A stretch of 28,526 nucleotides of DNA from an uncultured cyanobacterium (GCA_902495705.1 CABUXT010000030.1:1-28526); one strand, 5' to 3'; positions 1-10,100 are shown, counted from the stretch's first letter. The notes: generated from the sequence alone by a model not told the origin. Numbers and translations are program-made.

Positions 1-110
1 TAGCCGAATAACTCGTCACTTTCGTTCCTCAAACAAATTCGGCTTTTGTCGTTTACTCGTTTTGTTTGATTGTTCACTTTTGGCTATTGTCGGATTTTTT
101 GACCTAAGTG
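1..110. repeat. ~108-bp direct repeat, copy 1 (left of adhE)
   Basis: This stretch recurs at 3627-3734 in the same orientation with only a few differences: one indel near position 25, one T missing from the T-run, and single substitutions. The shared unit starts TAGCCGAAT and ends GACCTA(A/G)GTG. It contains a short inverted repeat (AGCCGAA near its start, TTCGGCT near position 40). Copy 1 touches the window edge, so its left limit is unknown. The two copies flank adhE. I see no reading frame conserved between them, so this is most likely a dispersed intergenic repeat. Confidence 0.85.
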
Positions 111-121
111 TTTAAATACAT

Positions 122-266
122 GTCATTACGAGGAGCGATATTGGACAAATAAAGTAATAGACATTACAGCGCGACGTAGTAATCCCATGCGAGCTTTGTT
201 GTGGATTACCACGTCACTCCGTACTAACCAATGACACATTTGCAAGTAAATGTTCCTCGTAATGAC
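122..266. repeat. Nested inverted-repeat element of the GTCATTACGAGGA type
   Basis: The outer arms GTCATTACGAGGA (122-134) and TCCTCGTAATGAC (254-266) are perfectly complementary over 13 bp. Inside them, GACGTAGTAATCC (173-185) pairs with GGATTACCACGTC (203-215) at 12 of 13 positions. Transcribed, this would fold into a long two-tier hairpin. The arms resemble a widespread intergenic repeat type (GTCATT-CGAGGAG followed by GCGACGTGG-AATCC). A half-element in the opposite orientation lies at 3923-3995. No gene was found between this element and the adhE promoter. A partial TCATTCTGAA-type palindrome sits at 283-309. Confidence 0.7.
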
Positions 267-396
267 GTGATAAAAACGTTATTGTCATTCTAACCTTTCA
301 GAATGTCATTATAAAAATAATACGCCATTACGCTATCACCTTATTTCCTTCTTCTTTTACCACATAAAGAAATTATAAAGATTGTAAATTCTACAC

Positions 397-425
397 TTGA
401 TTTCATGTTATTTTTAAAGTACAAT
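397..425 (+). promoter_or_regulatory. Probable adhE promoter (TTGATT-17-TACAAT)
   Basis: TTGATT at 397-402 and TACAAT at 420-425 are separated by exactly 17 bp, a good sigma-70-type match. Transcription would begin near 432, giving a leader of about 70 nt before adhE. The predicted start point falls inside the inverted repeat at 430-447. Confidence 0.6.
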
Positions 426-429
426 GCAA

Positions 430-447
430 TTGTGATAAAATTCACAA
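430..447. promoter_or_regulatory. Rex-like (or CRP-like) operator over the adhE start point
   Basis: TTGTGATAAAATTCACAA is an inverted repeat matching the Rex consensus TTGTGAA-N4-TTCACAA at every fixed position except one (T for A at position 7). It also contains an exact TGTGA-N6-TCACA, the CRP-family core. Its place on the predicted +1 suggests repression, which favours Rex, the NADH/NAD+ sensor known to repress adhE in several anaerobes. No regulator gene is visible in this window. Confidence 0.55.
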
Positions 448-502
448 ATTACACAAAGAACTATATTAATAGAAATACTGTGTTATAAAAAGGAGAACAG
501 AT

Positions 503-3187
503 ATGACAACAAAAAACAAAAAAGCTGTTGAAAACCTTGAAAAAACTCTAACAAAGTCAAACTTGGTTGACACTGCTGAACAATTGGAATTACTTGTTGA
601 AAGAGTAAAGAAAGCTCAAAAAATTTATTCTAAATTCTCTCAAGAACAAGTAGACAAAATCTTCAAAGCTGCAGCTACTGCTGCTGACAAGGCTCGTATT
701 CCTCTTGCAAGAATGGCTGTTGAAGAAACAGGCATGGGTGTTTTAGAAGATAAAATTATCAAAAATCACTTTGCATCAGAATATATTTACAACAAACACA
801 AAAACGCAAAAACTTGCGGAATCATTAAAGAAGATAAAGCTAACGGTATCAAAATCGTTGCTGAACCTCTAGGCGTTATTGCAGGTATCGTTCCTACAAC
901 TAACCCAACATCAACTGCAATCTTCAAATCATTGATTGCTTTAAAAACTAGAAACGCAATTATCTTCTCACCACACCCTAGAGCTACAAAATCAACAATT
1001 GCTGCTGCAAAAGTTGTATTGGAAGCTGCTGTAAAAGCAGGTGCTCCAGAAGATATTATCGGCTGGATTGATGTTCCATCTATCGAACTATCTAGCCAAT
1101 TGATGAAACACCGTTCAATTTCTTGTATTTTGGCAACAGGTGGTCCTGGAATGGTTACAGCTGCATACTCATCAGGTAACCCAGCATTAGGTGTTGGCCC
1201 TGGTAATGCGTGTGCTCTTATTGATGAAACTGCTGATATCCAAATGGCTGTTTCTTCAATCTTGATGTCAAAAACTTTCGACAACGGTATGATTTGTGCT
1301 TCTGAACAATCAGTTGTTGTAGTTGATGAAATCTACGAAGAAGTTAAAAAAGAATTTATTTATAGAGGCGCATACTTGTTAAGTGCTGATGATGAAAAGA
1401 AAATGATTGACCTTCCATTCATCGACCCTAAACGTGGTACTGCTCACCCTCAAATCGTTGGTCAAAGCGCATACAATATCGCTAAACTTTCAGGTTTTGA
1501 AATTCCTGAAACTTCAAAAATCTTATTAGCAGAAAGACCAACTGTAGATTGGGAAGACCCATTCTCAAGAGAAAAATTATCTCCAATCTTGACTATGTAC
1601 AGAGCTAAAGACTTTGAAGAAGCTGCTAATGTAGCTCACGAATTAGTATCAAAAGGTGGCGCTGGTCACACTGCAGACCTTTACACAGATGCTCGTAGTC
1701 AAGAAAGAATTGACAAATATGCTGAAATGATGCCAGCTTGTCGTGTATTGATTAACTCTCCATCAGCTCTTGGTGGTATCGGTGACTTGTTCAACTTCAA
1801 ACTTGAACCATCTCTTTCTTTAGGTTGTGGTTCTTGGGGTAAAAACGCTGTTTCAGGTAACATCGGTGTTGAAAACTTATTAAACTACAAAACAGTTGCA
1901 GAAAGGAGAGAAAACATGTTATGGTTCAAAGTTCCACCTAAAGTTTACTTCAAAAGAGGTGCTGTTGATTTAGCTCTTCGTGAACTTCAAGGCAAAAAAC
2001 GTGCATTTATCGTAACAGATAGATTCTTGTTCAATTCAGGTGCTGTTGATTCAATTATCAAAGTTTTGGATGAAATTGGTATGGACCACGAAGTATTCTT
2101 CGATGTTAAACCAGACCCAACTTTGTCAACTATCAACCAAGCAATGGATATTATGAAACCATTTGAACCTGATGTTATCATTTCATTAGGTGGCGGTTCT
2201 CCAATGGATGCTGCAAAAATTATGTGGTTATTGTATGAACAACCTGATACAAACTTTGAAGATATCGCTATGAGATTCTTAGATATCAGAAAAAGAATTT
2301 GTAAAATCCCTGAATTGGGTAAAAAAGCTACAATGGTTGCTATCCCAACAACTTCAGGTACAGGGTCAGAAGTTACACCATTTGCAATTATTACAGATGA
2401 TGAAACTCACGTAAAATACGCTATCGCTGATTATGCATTGACTCCAAATATGTCAATCATCGACCCTAACTTCGTTGATGGTATGCCAAAAGGTTTGACT
2501 GCTGCATCAGGTATTGACGCTTTAGTTCACGCAACAGAAGCTTATGTATCTTGTATGGCTACAAACTTCACAAACTCAAATGCATTAGAAGCAGCTAAGT
2601 TAATCTTCAGATACTTAGAACGTTCATACAAAGAAGGTGCTAATGACCCAATCGCAAGAGAAAAAATGCACTATGCTGCAACAATTGCAGGTATGGCATT
2701 TGCTAACTCTTTCTTAGGATTGTGCCACTCTATGGCTCACAAATTGGGTGCTATGTTCCACGTACCACACGGGGTTGCTAACGCTTTGTTATTCAGACAA
2801 GTTATTAAATACAACGCTGTAGATTGTCCTAAAAAACAAGCAATCTTCCCTCAATACAAATTCCCTAACGCAAAAGCTAAATATGGTCAAATCGCTGACG
2901 AATTAGGCTTGGGCGGTAAGAATGATGATGAAAAGGTTGAATTGTACATCAAGGCAATCGAAGATATGATGAAGAAAATCAATTTACCATTCTCTATCAA
3001 AGAATTTGGTGTAGATGAAAAAGAATTCTACGACAAATTGGATGAAATGGTTGAATTGGCATTCGATGACCAATGTACTGGTGCTAACCCTGCATACCCT
3101 CTAATGTCAGATATTAAACAAATTTATATCGACGCATTTGAAGGTGTTGTAAGAGATTACTACCCAACAGCTAAAAAATCAAAATAG
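503..3187 (+). CDS. adhE: Bifunctional acetaldehyde-CoA/alcohol dehydrogenase AdhE
   Basis: AdhE reduces acetyl-CoA to acetaldehyde and then to ethanol, reoxidising two NADH in the fermenting cytoplasm. At 894 aa it has the usual family length. The N-terminal CoA-acylating aldehyde dehydrogenase domain (about 20-455) carries the catalytic Cys265 in NGMICASEQS. The C-terminal iron-dependent alcohol dehydrogenase (about 473-885) has the nucleotide-binding GGGSPMDAAK (from 563) and the four metal ligands Asp672, His676, His742 and His756, with the same spacing as in E. coli AdhE. The start is set by AGGAG at 491-495, seven bases upstream. Codon choice is biased (AAC, TTC, AGA and CGT preferred), which suggests high expression. 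The gene stands alone with its own promoter, operator and terminator. It appears intact and functional. The odd feature is an internal ribosome-binding site and ATG at the domain boundary (1904-1918). Confidence 0.97.
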   Translation: MTTKNKKAVENLEKTLTKSNLVDTAEQLELLVERVKKAQKIYSKFSQEQVDKIFKAAATAADKARIPLARMAVEETGMGVLEDKIIKNHFASEYIYNKHKNAKTCGIIKEDKANGIKIVAEPLGVIAGIVPTTNPTSTAIFKSLIALKTRNAIIFSPHPRATKSTIAAAKVVLEAAVKAGAPEDIIGWIDVPSIELSSQLMKHRSISCILATGGPGMVTAAYSSGNPALGVGPGNACALIDETADIQMAVSSILMSKTFDNGMICASEQSVVVVDEIYEEVKKEFIYRGAYLLSADDEKKMIDLPFIDPKRGTAHPQIVGQSAYNIAKLSGFEIPETSKILLAERPTVDWEDPFSREKLSPILTMYRAKDFEEAANVAHELVSKGGAGHTADLYTDARSQERIDKYAEMMPACRVLINSPSALGGIGDLFNFKLEPSLSLGCGSWGKNAVSGNIGVENLLNYKTVAERRENMLWFKVPPKVYFKRGAVDLALRELQGKKRAFIVTDRFLFNSGAVDSIIKVLDEIGMDHEVFFDVKPDPTLSTINQAMDIMKPFEPDVIISLGGGSPMDAAKIMWLLYEQPDTNFEDIAMRFLDIRKRICKIPELGKKATMVAIPTTSGTGSEVTPFAIITDDETHVKYAIADYALTPNMSIIDPNFVDGMPKGLTAASGIDALVHATEAYVSCMATNFTNSNALEAAKLIFRYLERSYKEGANDPIAREKMHYAATIAGMAFANSFLGLCHSMAHKLGAMFHVPHGVANALLFRQVIKYNAVDCPKKQAIFPQYKFPNAKAKYGQIADELGLGGKNDDEKVELYIKAIEDMMKKINLPFSIKEFGVDEKEFYDKLDEMVELAFDDQCTGANPAYPLMSDIKQIYIDAFEGVVRDYYPTAKKSK
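1904..1918 (+). promoter_or_regulatory. Internal Shine-Dalgarno and in-frame ATG at the ALDH/ADH junction of adhE
   Basis: AGGAGAG (1904-1910) lies in front of an in-frame ATG (1916-1918), Met472, in the linker ERRENMLWF. The gap from AGGAG to ATG is 7 nt, identical to the gene's own start. The AGG codon in this motif is the only AGG among the 28 Arg codons I checked in the gene; all others are AGA or CGT. Initiation here would make a 423-aa stand-alone alcohol dehydrogenase domain. The RxENM linker is itself conserved in AdhE, so coincidence remains possible. Confidence 0.45.
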
Positions 3188-3211
3188 TTTATTTTGAATA
3201 TAAATGAAAAT

Positions 3212-3243
3212 GTCGGAGTTGAGAATCAACTCCGACCGTTTTT
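3212..3243 (+). terminator. Intrinsic terminator of adhE
   Basis: A perfect 11-bp stem (GTCGGAGTTGA at 3212-3222, TCAACTCCGAC at 3226-3236) with a GAA loop is followed by CGTTTTT. It begins 24 nt after the adhE stop codon. Confidence 0.85.
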
Positions 3244-3311
3244 ATAATACATGTCATTCTGAAAGCTTAGAAAATTTGTGAGAGTATAACGAGCACAAAT
3301 ATATAAGTCAA

Positions 3312-3420
3312 TGTCATTCTGAACTTGATTCAGAATCTTTTCCATAATTAATATTAGGCAAATGTTATTATTGATAAATCCTGATTATTGAAAGGATTCC
3401 GAAATAAATTCGGAATGACA
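3312..3420. repeat. Paired palindromic unit (TGTCATTC termini), copy A
   Basis: The left unit from 3312 contains ATTCTGAA-CTTGA-TTCAGAAT and the right unit to 3420 contains ATTCCGAA-ATAAA-TTCGGAAT. The two units are inverted relative to each other, so the segment starts TGTCATTC and ends GAATGACA. It resembles REP/BIME-type or miniature inverted-repeat elements. A second pair of the same design lies at 3737-3834, and single half-units are at 283-309, about 3250 and about 3900. No coding content is seen. Confidence 0.65.
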
Positions 3421-3626
3421 CCTGTTCCCTCGCCCCTTGTGGGACACTAGCCGAACCAACGAGCAAAGCTAGTTGAGTGAGACTGCGTGCCGTATGGCTG
3501 AGTGGAAGGGAGAGGTGGTCAATGTCTTTCAAGTGATTACTTTTCCTGCACTCCGTGCAGGGGTACTTTTGGTGGCAATAGCACCACGACACGCCAACGT
3601 TCACATCAAACTATAAACTCGTATAA
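3421..3626. other. GC-richer intergenic segment, unexplained
   Basis: About 200 bp between the paired palindromes and the second copy of the direct repeat is visibly richer in G and C than its surroundings. It contains a hairpin, CCTGCA-CTCCG-TGCAGG (3545-3561), and a weaker GGTG/CACC pair (3571-3585). Short open frames exist on both strands, but none has a ribosome-binding site or a recognisable protein, so I do not call a gene. It may be a further dispersed repeat or a remnant of one. Confidence 0.4.
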
Positions 3627-3734
3627 TAGCCGAATGACTCGTCACTTTGTTCCTCAAACAAATTCAGCTTTTGTCGTTTACTCGTTTTGTTTGATTGTTC
3701 ACTTTTGGCTATTGTCGGATTTTTGACCTAGGTG
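3627..3734. repeat. ~108-bp direct repeat, copy 2 (right of adhE)
   Basis: Near-identical to 1-110, same orientation, from TAGCCGAAT to GACCTAGGTG. With copy 1 it brackets adhE and its control region, so homologous recombination between the copies could delete or amplify the 3.6-kb adhE segment. Confidence 0.85.
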
Positions 3735-3736
3735 CA

Positions 3737-3834
3737 ATGTCACTCTGAACTCGTTTCAGAGTCTCTAATATTACAAATTTTGCATAAGACTAATTTGTTT
3801 TATTGGAGATTCCGAAACGAGTTCGGAATGACTT
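3737..3834. repeat. Paired palindromic unit, copy B
   Basis: The left unit contains ACTCTGAA-CTCGT-TTCAGAGT and the right unit ATTCCGAA-ACGAG-TTCGGAAT, inverted relative to each other as at 3312-3420 but with a different, AT-rich spacer. The compensating changes in both arms (ACTCTGAA with TTCAGAGT) show that the palindrome has been kept. Confidence 0.6.
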
Positions 3835-3922
3835 AAAATCAACATTGATAGATTCTGAATAGGATAAAATCTACGTTGCTACGCAACTTGATTTTTAATC
3901 CTTTCAGAATGACAATATAAAA

Positions 3923-3995
3923 TCACGTCATTACGAGGAACATTGACTTGCAAATGCTTTATTGGTCTTCACGGAGTGACGTGGTAATTCACAAC
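3923..3995. repeat. Inverted half-copy of the 122-266 element
   Basis: CACGTCATTACGAGGAACAT followed by GACTTGCAAATG is close to the reverse complement of 237-270, and ACGGAGTGACGTGGTAAT is close to the reverse complement of 203-220. This is one half of the element at 122-266 in the opposite orientation. The other half is missing. Confidence 0.6.
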
Positions 3996-4017
3996 ACATC
4001 GGTCATATCCCCCACCT

Positions 4018-4106
4018 CGAAATCAAAGATTTCGGTCCGCCCACTAGGGGCGGACATCCTGACCGCTGAGTTCAGTTAAGTTGTATGTCGGCATAGCAAT
4101 GCCGAC
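4018..4106. other. Cluster of three short hairpins
   Basis: Three inverted repeats follow one another: CGAAATC-AAA-GATTTCG (4018-4034), GTCCGCCC-ACTAG-GGGCGGAC (4035-4055) and GTCGGCAT-AGCA-ATGCCGAC (4087-4106). A fourth, stronger hairpin is at 4114-4140. They lie in the 3' region of the large minus-strand autotransporter gene and could protect its very long mRNA or act as transcription pause sites. That role is inference. Confidence 0.5.
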
Positions 4107-4113
4107 AGGCAAT

Positions 4114-4140
4114 AGAGCGCGCGGAAAATCCGCGCGCTCT
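4114..4140 (-). terminator. GC-rich hairpin downstream of the giant autotransporter gene
   Basis: AGAGCGCGCGGA (4114-4125) pairs perfectly over 12 bp with TCCGCGCGCTCT (4129-4140) around an AAA loop, 28 nt beyond the stop of the minus-strand autotransporter gene. Neither side has a real T-run, so this is a strong 3' stem-loop but not a textbook intrinsic terminator. Confidence 0.45.
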
Positions 4141-4168
4141 GTTCTTTCCTCAAACTTTCAATCCTCAA

Positions 4169-7100
4169 CTACTTCATAGACAAAGATTTTAGAACAGTCT
4201 TACCATCCTTCATTTGATACGAAGAGCTTTGCTTAATAGTCTTTGCTTTAGCTTTAGCTTTCGCTTTTGCATTTGACTTGGCTTTTGATTTTGAACCAAA
4301 CGGATTTTTCCAATCAAAGTTGTAATTTAAACCCAATTGGAAACCAACACCTGTTCTTCCACCGTTTCTAAACACAATTTGGAAGAATGAATTTAGTCTG
4401 TCTTTCCAAGTTTTTGTTACACCTAATCCGTATTGGATATATCCGTGTTTCATTTCTACACTTGCCAAATCAACATTTCCTGCTCTACCGCCAACTTGGT
4501 CGTTGATGTTATACATATAAGAAAATGTTGCATATACGCTCCAAGTTTCCCTTGCATAAATGAAATTCAACCCCGGAGCTACATTGATACCGTTCATCAA
4601 TCCCGAATTCATACTCATAACACCAAAATCAGTGCCCCAGTGTTGCTTTCCAAAGATGTTATAAGACATAAACGCAGTTGGTTGGATTGTGAAATATTTT
4701 GTTGGGTGGAAGTTGTAAGCCAACTTAGCTGCCGTACCTGCAAACCAGTTGCCTGTTCTATCGGTATAGCCTGCAACAGACATTTCGTTGTTATAACCGC
4801 CACCATAAGCAACCAAAGAACCGATGAAATCATTTTTCATAAATGTTCCCATCAAACCGCCTTGACCACCGTTTTGATACATACCAACACCGTTAAATGT
4901 TTGGTGTGCACCGTTATAACCGATATAAGCTGTCGGCATAAATCTCCAACCGTGTTTCAATTTCATCACAGGGAAATCAGCACCAACCAATGAACCGTAA
5001 GCATTGTTGCCGACTTTCAAACCTTGAGTAAGAGACAAGTTTTCAAATGTCACATAAGATTTGTACCACAATCCGCCATCTTCTTTTTTGTATTGATAAG
5101 GGGCAAATTGAGGAAGAGTAGATGCGTAAGTATTAGCGTTTCTACCTTGAGCCAACAATCTTTCACTATCCAATGTTACGTGGTTAAGTAACATATCATC
5201 AATAACTAACTGGTTATTGTATGTCGCAAGTGTTGCAACCTGACCTCTGAATACTTGAGGGTTATACCTTGTCATATTAGATGTAAACCATCCGCCACCT
5301 GCTGATTGGATATTGTAATAACCGATTGGTGTGAAGATTTCTTTATCAGTAGCGGTGAATTTAACATTGTCACCAATTGAATTTGCCTTAAAGACTTGGA
5401 ACTTCAACTGTCTATCAATCGGAGCAAGTCCTACAAAATTAAAATCAGCAATATTTATTGTACCGTTGCTGTCAGAAATAATTTTATCCGCGGTAAATAA
5501 GTCGCTTTCACCCAAATTTCCAAGTCTTGGAGCTACATCAATACCGAAATGGTTAGTACCGTTGACATTCATATCAGATAACATTTCATGTTCTTCTAAC
5601 CAACCATTCATAGTATCAATCTCAGAATTTTTCATATATAAATTATCAGCAGACATTGAGATTGAATCTGCACCAAATCTCATACTTGAATTTATCAAAT
5701 TCAAATCTCCGCCAGAGATATAACTGTTTTCATCATTTAATTCTACAAAAGAACCATTAAATGTTGAACTACCATCTGACTGTTGCCATTTAGCACCGTT
5801 TTCACCATCAAAGATTAAATCAGTAGCAATGAAATCTCCACCATGAACCTCAACTTTACCACCCCAATAATCTTCTCCGTCAAGATTTAATTCTGCACCA
5901 TCATTAACAATAACAGATGAATCATTCAATAATGTAACATCAACATCCTTAGATACCGTATAATCATCATACATATTGAAATTTGAATTAGAAATATATA
6001 ATTTACCTCTTGAAGCATCAAAACCCTGTCCTGGATTTGCGGTATTATCATAATTAATCAAGTCTAAATTACCACCATTTAAAGTAATTTTACCTGACCA
6101 TACATCAGTTTTGTTAAATTCATCAACAGTATTAAGTTGAACATAACCACCATCTGTAATATTTAGCTCCGAATCATATCTGATATTAGTAGTAACATCA
6201 GGGGCTATATAACTGTCTTGTCCAATATTCAATTTTCCACCATCGACAATTAAATCACCCGCATTTGCCTTCAATTTACCATTTGAATCAAAACCTCCGG
6301 CAGTTAATGTACCTTCATTATTTAATTCTACAAGACCTTTCCATATATCAGAATCTGAACCTGAACCATTTAAAATAACATCTCCGCCATTTGAAATAAT
6401 TAATTTTGCAGAGTCTTGTATATTCATATCTACTTCTTTTTGAATAAATCCTGAATGTTGGTCATCTCGACTATAAACATATAAGTTACCGGATTCAATA
6501 TCAATATTACCGTCTAGAGCTTGAAGTAAACCATTATACTCTAAACCTTTTAGGGTTAATTTTGTATCAGGGGAACTATTCATATTGATAGTACCCCACC
6601 AAGAATCAGCGTCATTCAAAGTAACATTCGCCTCATCTTCTAACCACAATTTAGAATTACTATTAATGGCAACTGTAGCACCTTCTTCAATTGTTGATTT
6701 ATTTTTTAATACCAAAGAAGATTCCGCATCTGCATCTTCTCCAATCAATAATTCAGCACCTTTCCTAATTGTAATTACACTATCATTATTTGTATCTTCA
6801 TCTGTGAACCAATACAAACTACCTGCACTGATTTCAGAATCGCCACCAAAGAAATCACCTCTAACAGTTGTAGTACCTGCAGTTTGAGTAAATTCGCCTG
6901 CAAAATCATACGCACTGCCTTTTTCTCCAATTATCAAATTACCTGAATTTGTTATCGCACTATTGTCATTTTCACTACTGATTGTATTTGAAATTTTATT
7001 ATTTCCTTCAAATCCAAGAGTTGAATCATCTGCCATATAGATATCGTTTTTCGCAGAATCTGTACCTGCTTTAAATTCACTGTTTGCTATAGTCATATCA

Positions 7101-10100
7101 CCGGCATTATAGATTGCGCCACCTTTTCCATCTGCGCGGTTACCTTCAAAAACAGTTCCTTCGATAATCAAATTATCTTCGCCGTCTGCTTTTGATACGC
7201 CGTTATAAATAGCTCCGCCATCTCCTGTTGAGTAGTTATTTTGAATTGTAGAATTTGTAATTTTAACAGTTGAATTTGCGCTGTTGTTTTCAACAACAGA
7301 ACCGTTGCCTGTTTTCTTGGCGTTTTCAATAGTTACTCTGTTGATTTCAAGTTCTGTAGTCTTATCGCTTGCAATATTGAAGAAACTTTTATTTTCGCCA
7401 CCTGATAATGTGTTAGATGAATTATCAGCACCTGATACATAGAATTTACCGCTTGCTGTAGAGCCAAGAGATGCTGCAATTTCATAAACTTTATTATCGT
7501 TTTCAGAGAATTGGAAAAATCTCTTGCCATCTAGGATATTCATATCATTTAGCGTTTCATTATCTGCATAATTCAAGATTTCCATCTTGATTGATTGGTC
7601 ACCGTCAAGTGAAACCTTGTATCTCCAAGATGAAGTTGTACCATTGATTGTTTTCATATCATCATCAATTGTTGATGTTGAAGTATCAAATTTTGCATTA
7701 CCGCCTAATACGTTGTTTTCGGTTTTATATTCACCGCGTTGACCGTTTTCTTTATCACCTGAGATATACAAATTACCGACTTTGAAAATCGCATCTGTAT
7801 TATTAACAGTCACAGTGTCAGTTGTCAATGTGTTGCCATCGTCTTTTCTATTCAATCTCACCTTGAAGTCTAAAGTTGTATTTTCTGTAAGGAGATTATC
7901 AAATTCATAGTTAGTGAAATTTTCAGGATTTTTTTCAATCAAATTCATAGTTGAATTTTTCAAATTATAAATCGTATTACCTTTGTAATCAGTGCCTGCC
8001 AAAGTGATATTTGAATCAGAAATTGAAATAGTATTTGATTTACCGTTATCAATTTTGCTCAAATTCAAATTCGACTTAACACCGTTTGAGGTTGTGAAGT
8101 TTGCATTAGCCCCTGTTGCATCGTCTGCAAATTTGAAAGTGTCACTGTCGATATTTCCAACAACAGTTGAATCAATGATATGATTTAATTGAGCGCCACT
8201 ACCTAAAGTAATATTGCCATATTTAACAGCACCACTTGAAATATTCAATTCGCCTGAATTGATAAGTTTTTGACCGCCAAACATATTGCCTGACTTATCG
8301 ACATTTACTATTCCGTTAGATTCTAAAGTTCCTGTAAAACCTGACGCATCAGCAGTTAAATTAATTGTTGAAGCTGCTGAATTAATCAACTTTCCGCCAT
8401 TACCTGTCACTATACCTGCCAAATTCAAAGTTCCGCTATTTGTGATAGTACCGCCATCCAGTGCAGTTTCTTTTAAAGTCATTGTGCCTGAATTTGTTGT
8501 AGTTGCTGAATTTGTGAATTTGCCCTCGATATTTAATGTACCTGAATTAGCAAAACTTCCGCCTTGATTTACTGAACCTGTCAAAGAAGTTGTTCCAGTT
8601 GTATTGACAGTTGTAAGAGTCGTTGAATCAATTGTCAAATCTTTTGAAGTTGTTACGTTATTCAAATTCAAAATCAAACCTGAATTTGTACCTGATAAAA
8701 TTGCACCAAGCAAACTATCAGATTTAGTTTCATCAGTACCTGTCAAATTAACCGTTGAACCAGTTGAGGCAAAGTTATCCGTAATACCTGAATTTGAATT
8801 GAAAGTCAAATTAGAAGTATTAGCGGTCAATGTACCAGCCCCTGACAAATTGCCAACCGTCATAGTTTTGCCAACAAGGCTCAAATTAGCGTTGTTATTA
8901 ACTTCAATTGAATTTGCCTTTTCTATAGAACTGTTACCCATGATTGTCAATTGAGCAGAATCTGTTCCGTTACCAACAACCAATTTTGCATCTTTTCTAA
9001 TATCTAAACTTGCAGTATCCTTCAAATCATTTGAGGTAAACCAATTCAATGTACCGCTATTGATTTGTGACCTACCGTCAAAGAATTTTGCACCTGTCCC
9101 AACTGTAACCTTTCCTGTCTTGTCTGATGCTGATGTATCAACTTGAGAAACAAAACTTCCGTTAAATCTTGAGTTATCTCCATTTAGAACCAAATTACCC
9201 CAAGATTCAATTTCGCCAGAACCTGCGATACCACCATTAAAAGTTATTTCACCTGTACCTTGAAGATTGATATGACCAAGTGAATAAATATCATTATCAC
9301 CACTTGAATCTCTGTTGCCTGTAAATGTAATCTCTTTACCCAATGCCGCATCAAAATTCAAAACGCCGTTTGCGGAGTTATAAATCGCACCACCTAATTT
9401 TTCAGCAGTGTTGTTTTGGAATACAGAATTTACACCGATATTGATATTTCCACCGTTATTTTGGATAACACCACCGTTACCGGTGTTGTTATCTGTTTTA
9501 GCATTGTTGTTTTCAAAAGTTGTTCCGCTGATTACTACATCACCGCCGTTATTGATAACCGCACTGTTAAACCCTTTATAAGAACTTACATCAATAATAT
9601 CCAATTCTTGTGGGGCACCATCATCCGTGTAACCCACATTGATACCTTGTAAACCGTTACCATTACTATCTATCCCATTGATATACTTACCGTTTTTTGC
9701 ACCGTAGATATAGAATTGACTGCCTGCCAAAACGTTATTTCCACCAATCCAAGCTGTTACATCTTCGTTATTAACGACATTATAAGTTCTAGCTGCTTTC
9801 ATTGGGTCAGAATTAATTACTTCGTAAGCAAAACCGCCTGATGCGCCAACTTTTGTAATCGTAATACGATTGCCGCTGATATCAACTTGATAAGTTGTTC
9901 CATCAACTGTAACGATTTTATTTGCAGCATCAATTTCAGCTTGAATTGCTGAATTATTAATAAAAGCAGTTTCCCACTTATCAGCTGTCATTAAATTTTG
10001 ATTCAAGAAACTCAAAGGTCCGAGTTTTAATTTTGTATCACCTTGAAATAAACTTCCATCAAGAACGATTTTATCAGAAAGATTATCCGCCTTCAAATCA

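Noticed and set aside
3486..3530. Possible tRNA start (GCCGTATGGCTGAGTGG)
   Set aside because: It looks like the 5' end of a class II tRNA, but no matching acceptor 3' strand, anticodon arm or T-arm follows.
3368..3726. Short open frames on both strands (78 and 74 codons)
   Set aside because: They run through repeat DNA, have no ribosome-binding site and encode no recognisable protein.
4433..4993. 186-codon plus-strand frame
   Set aside because: Antisense to the autotransporter barrel, with no start signal and a His/Cys/Thr-rich sequence without domain features.
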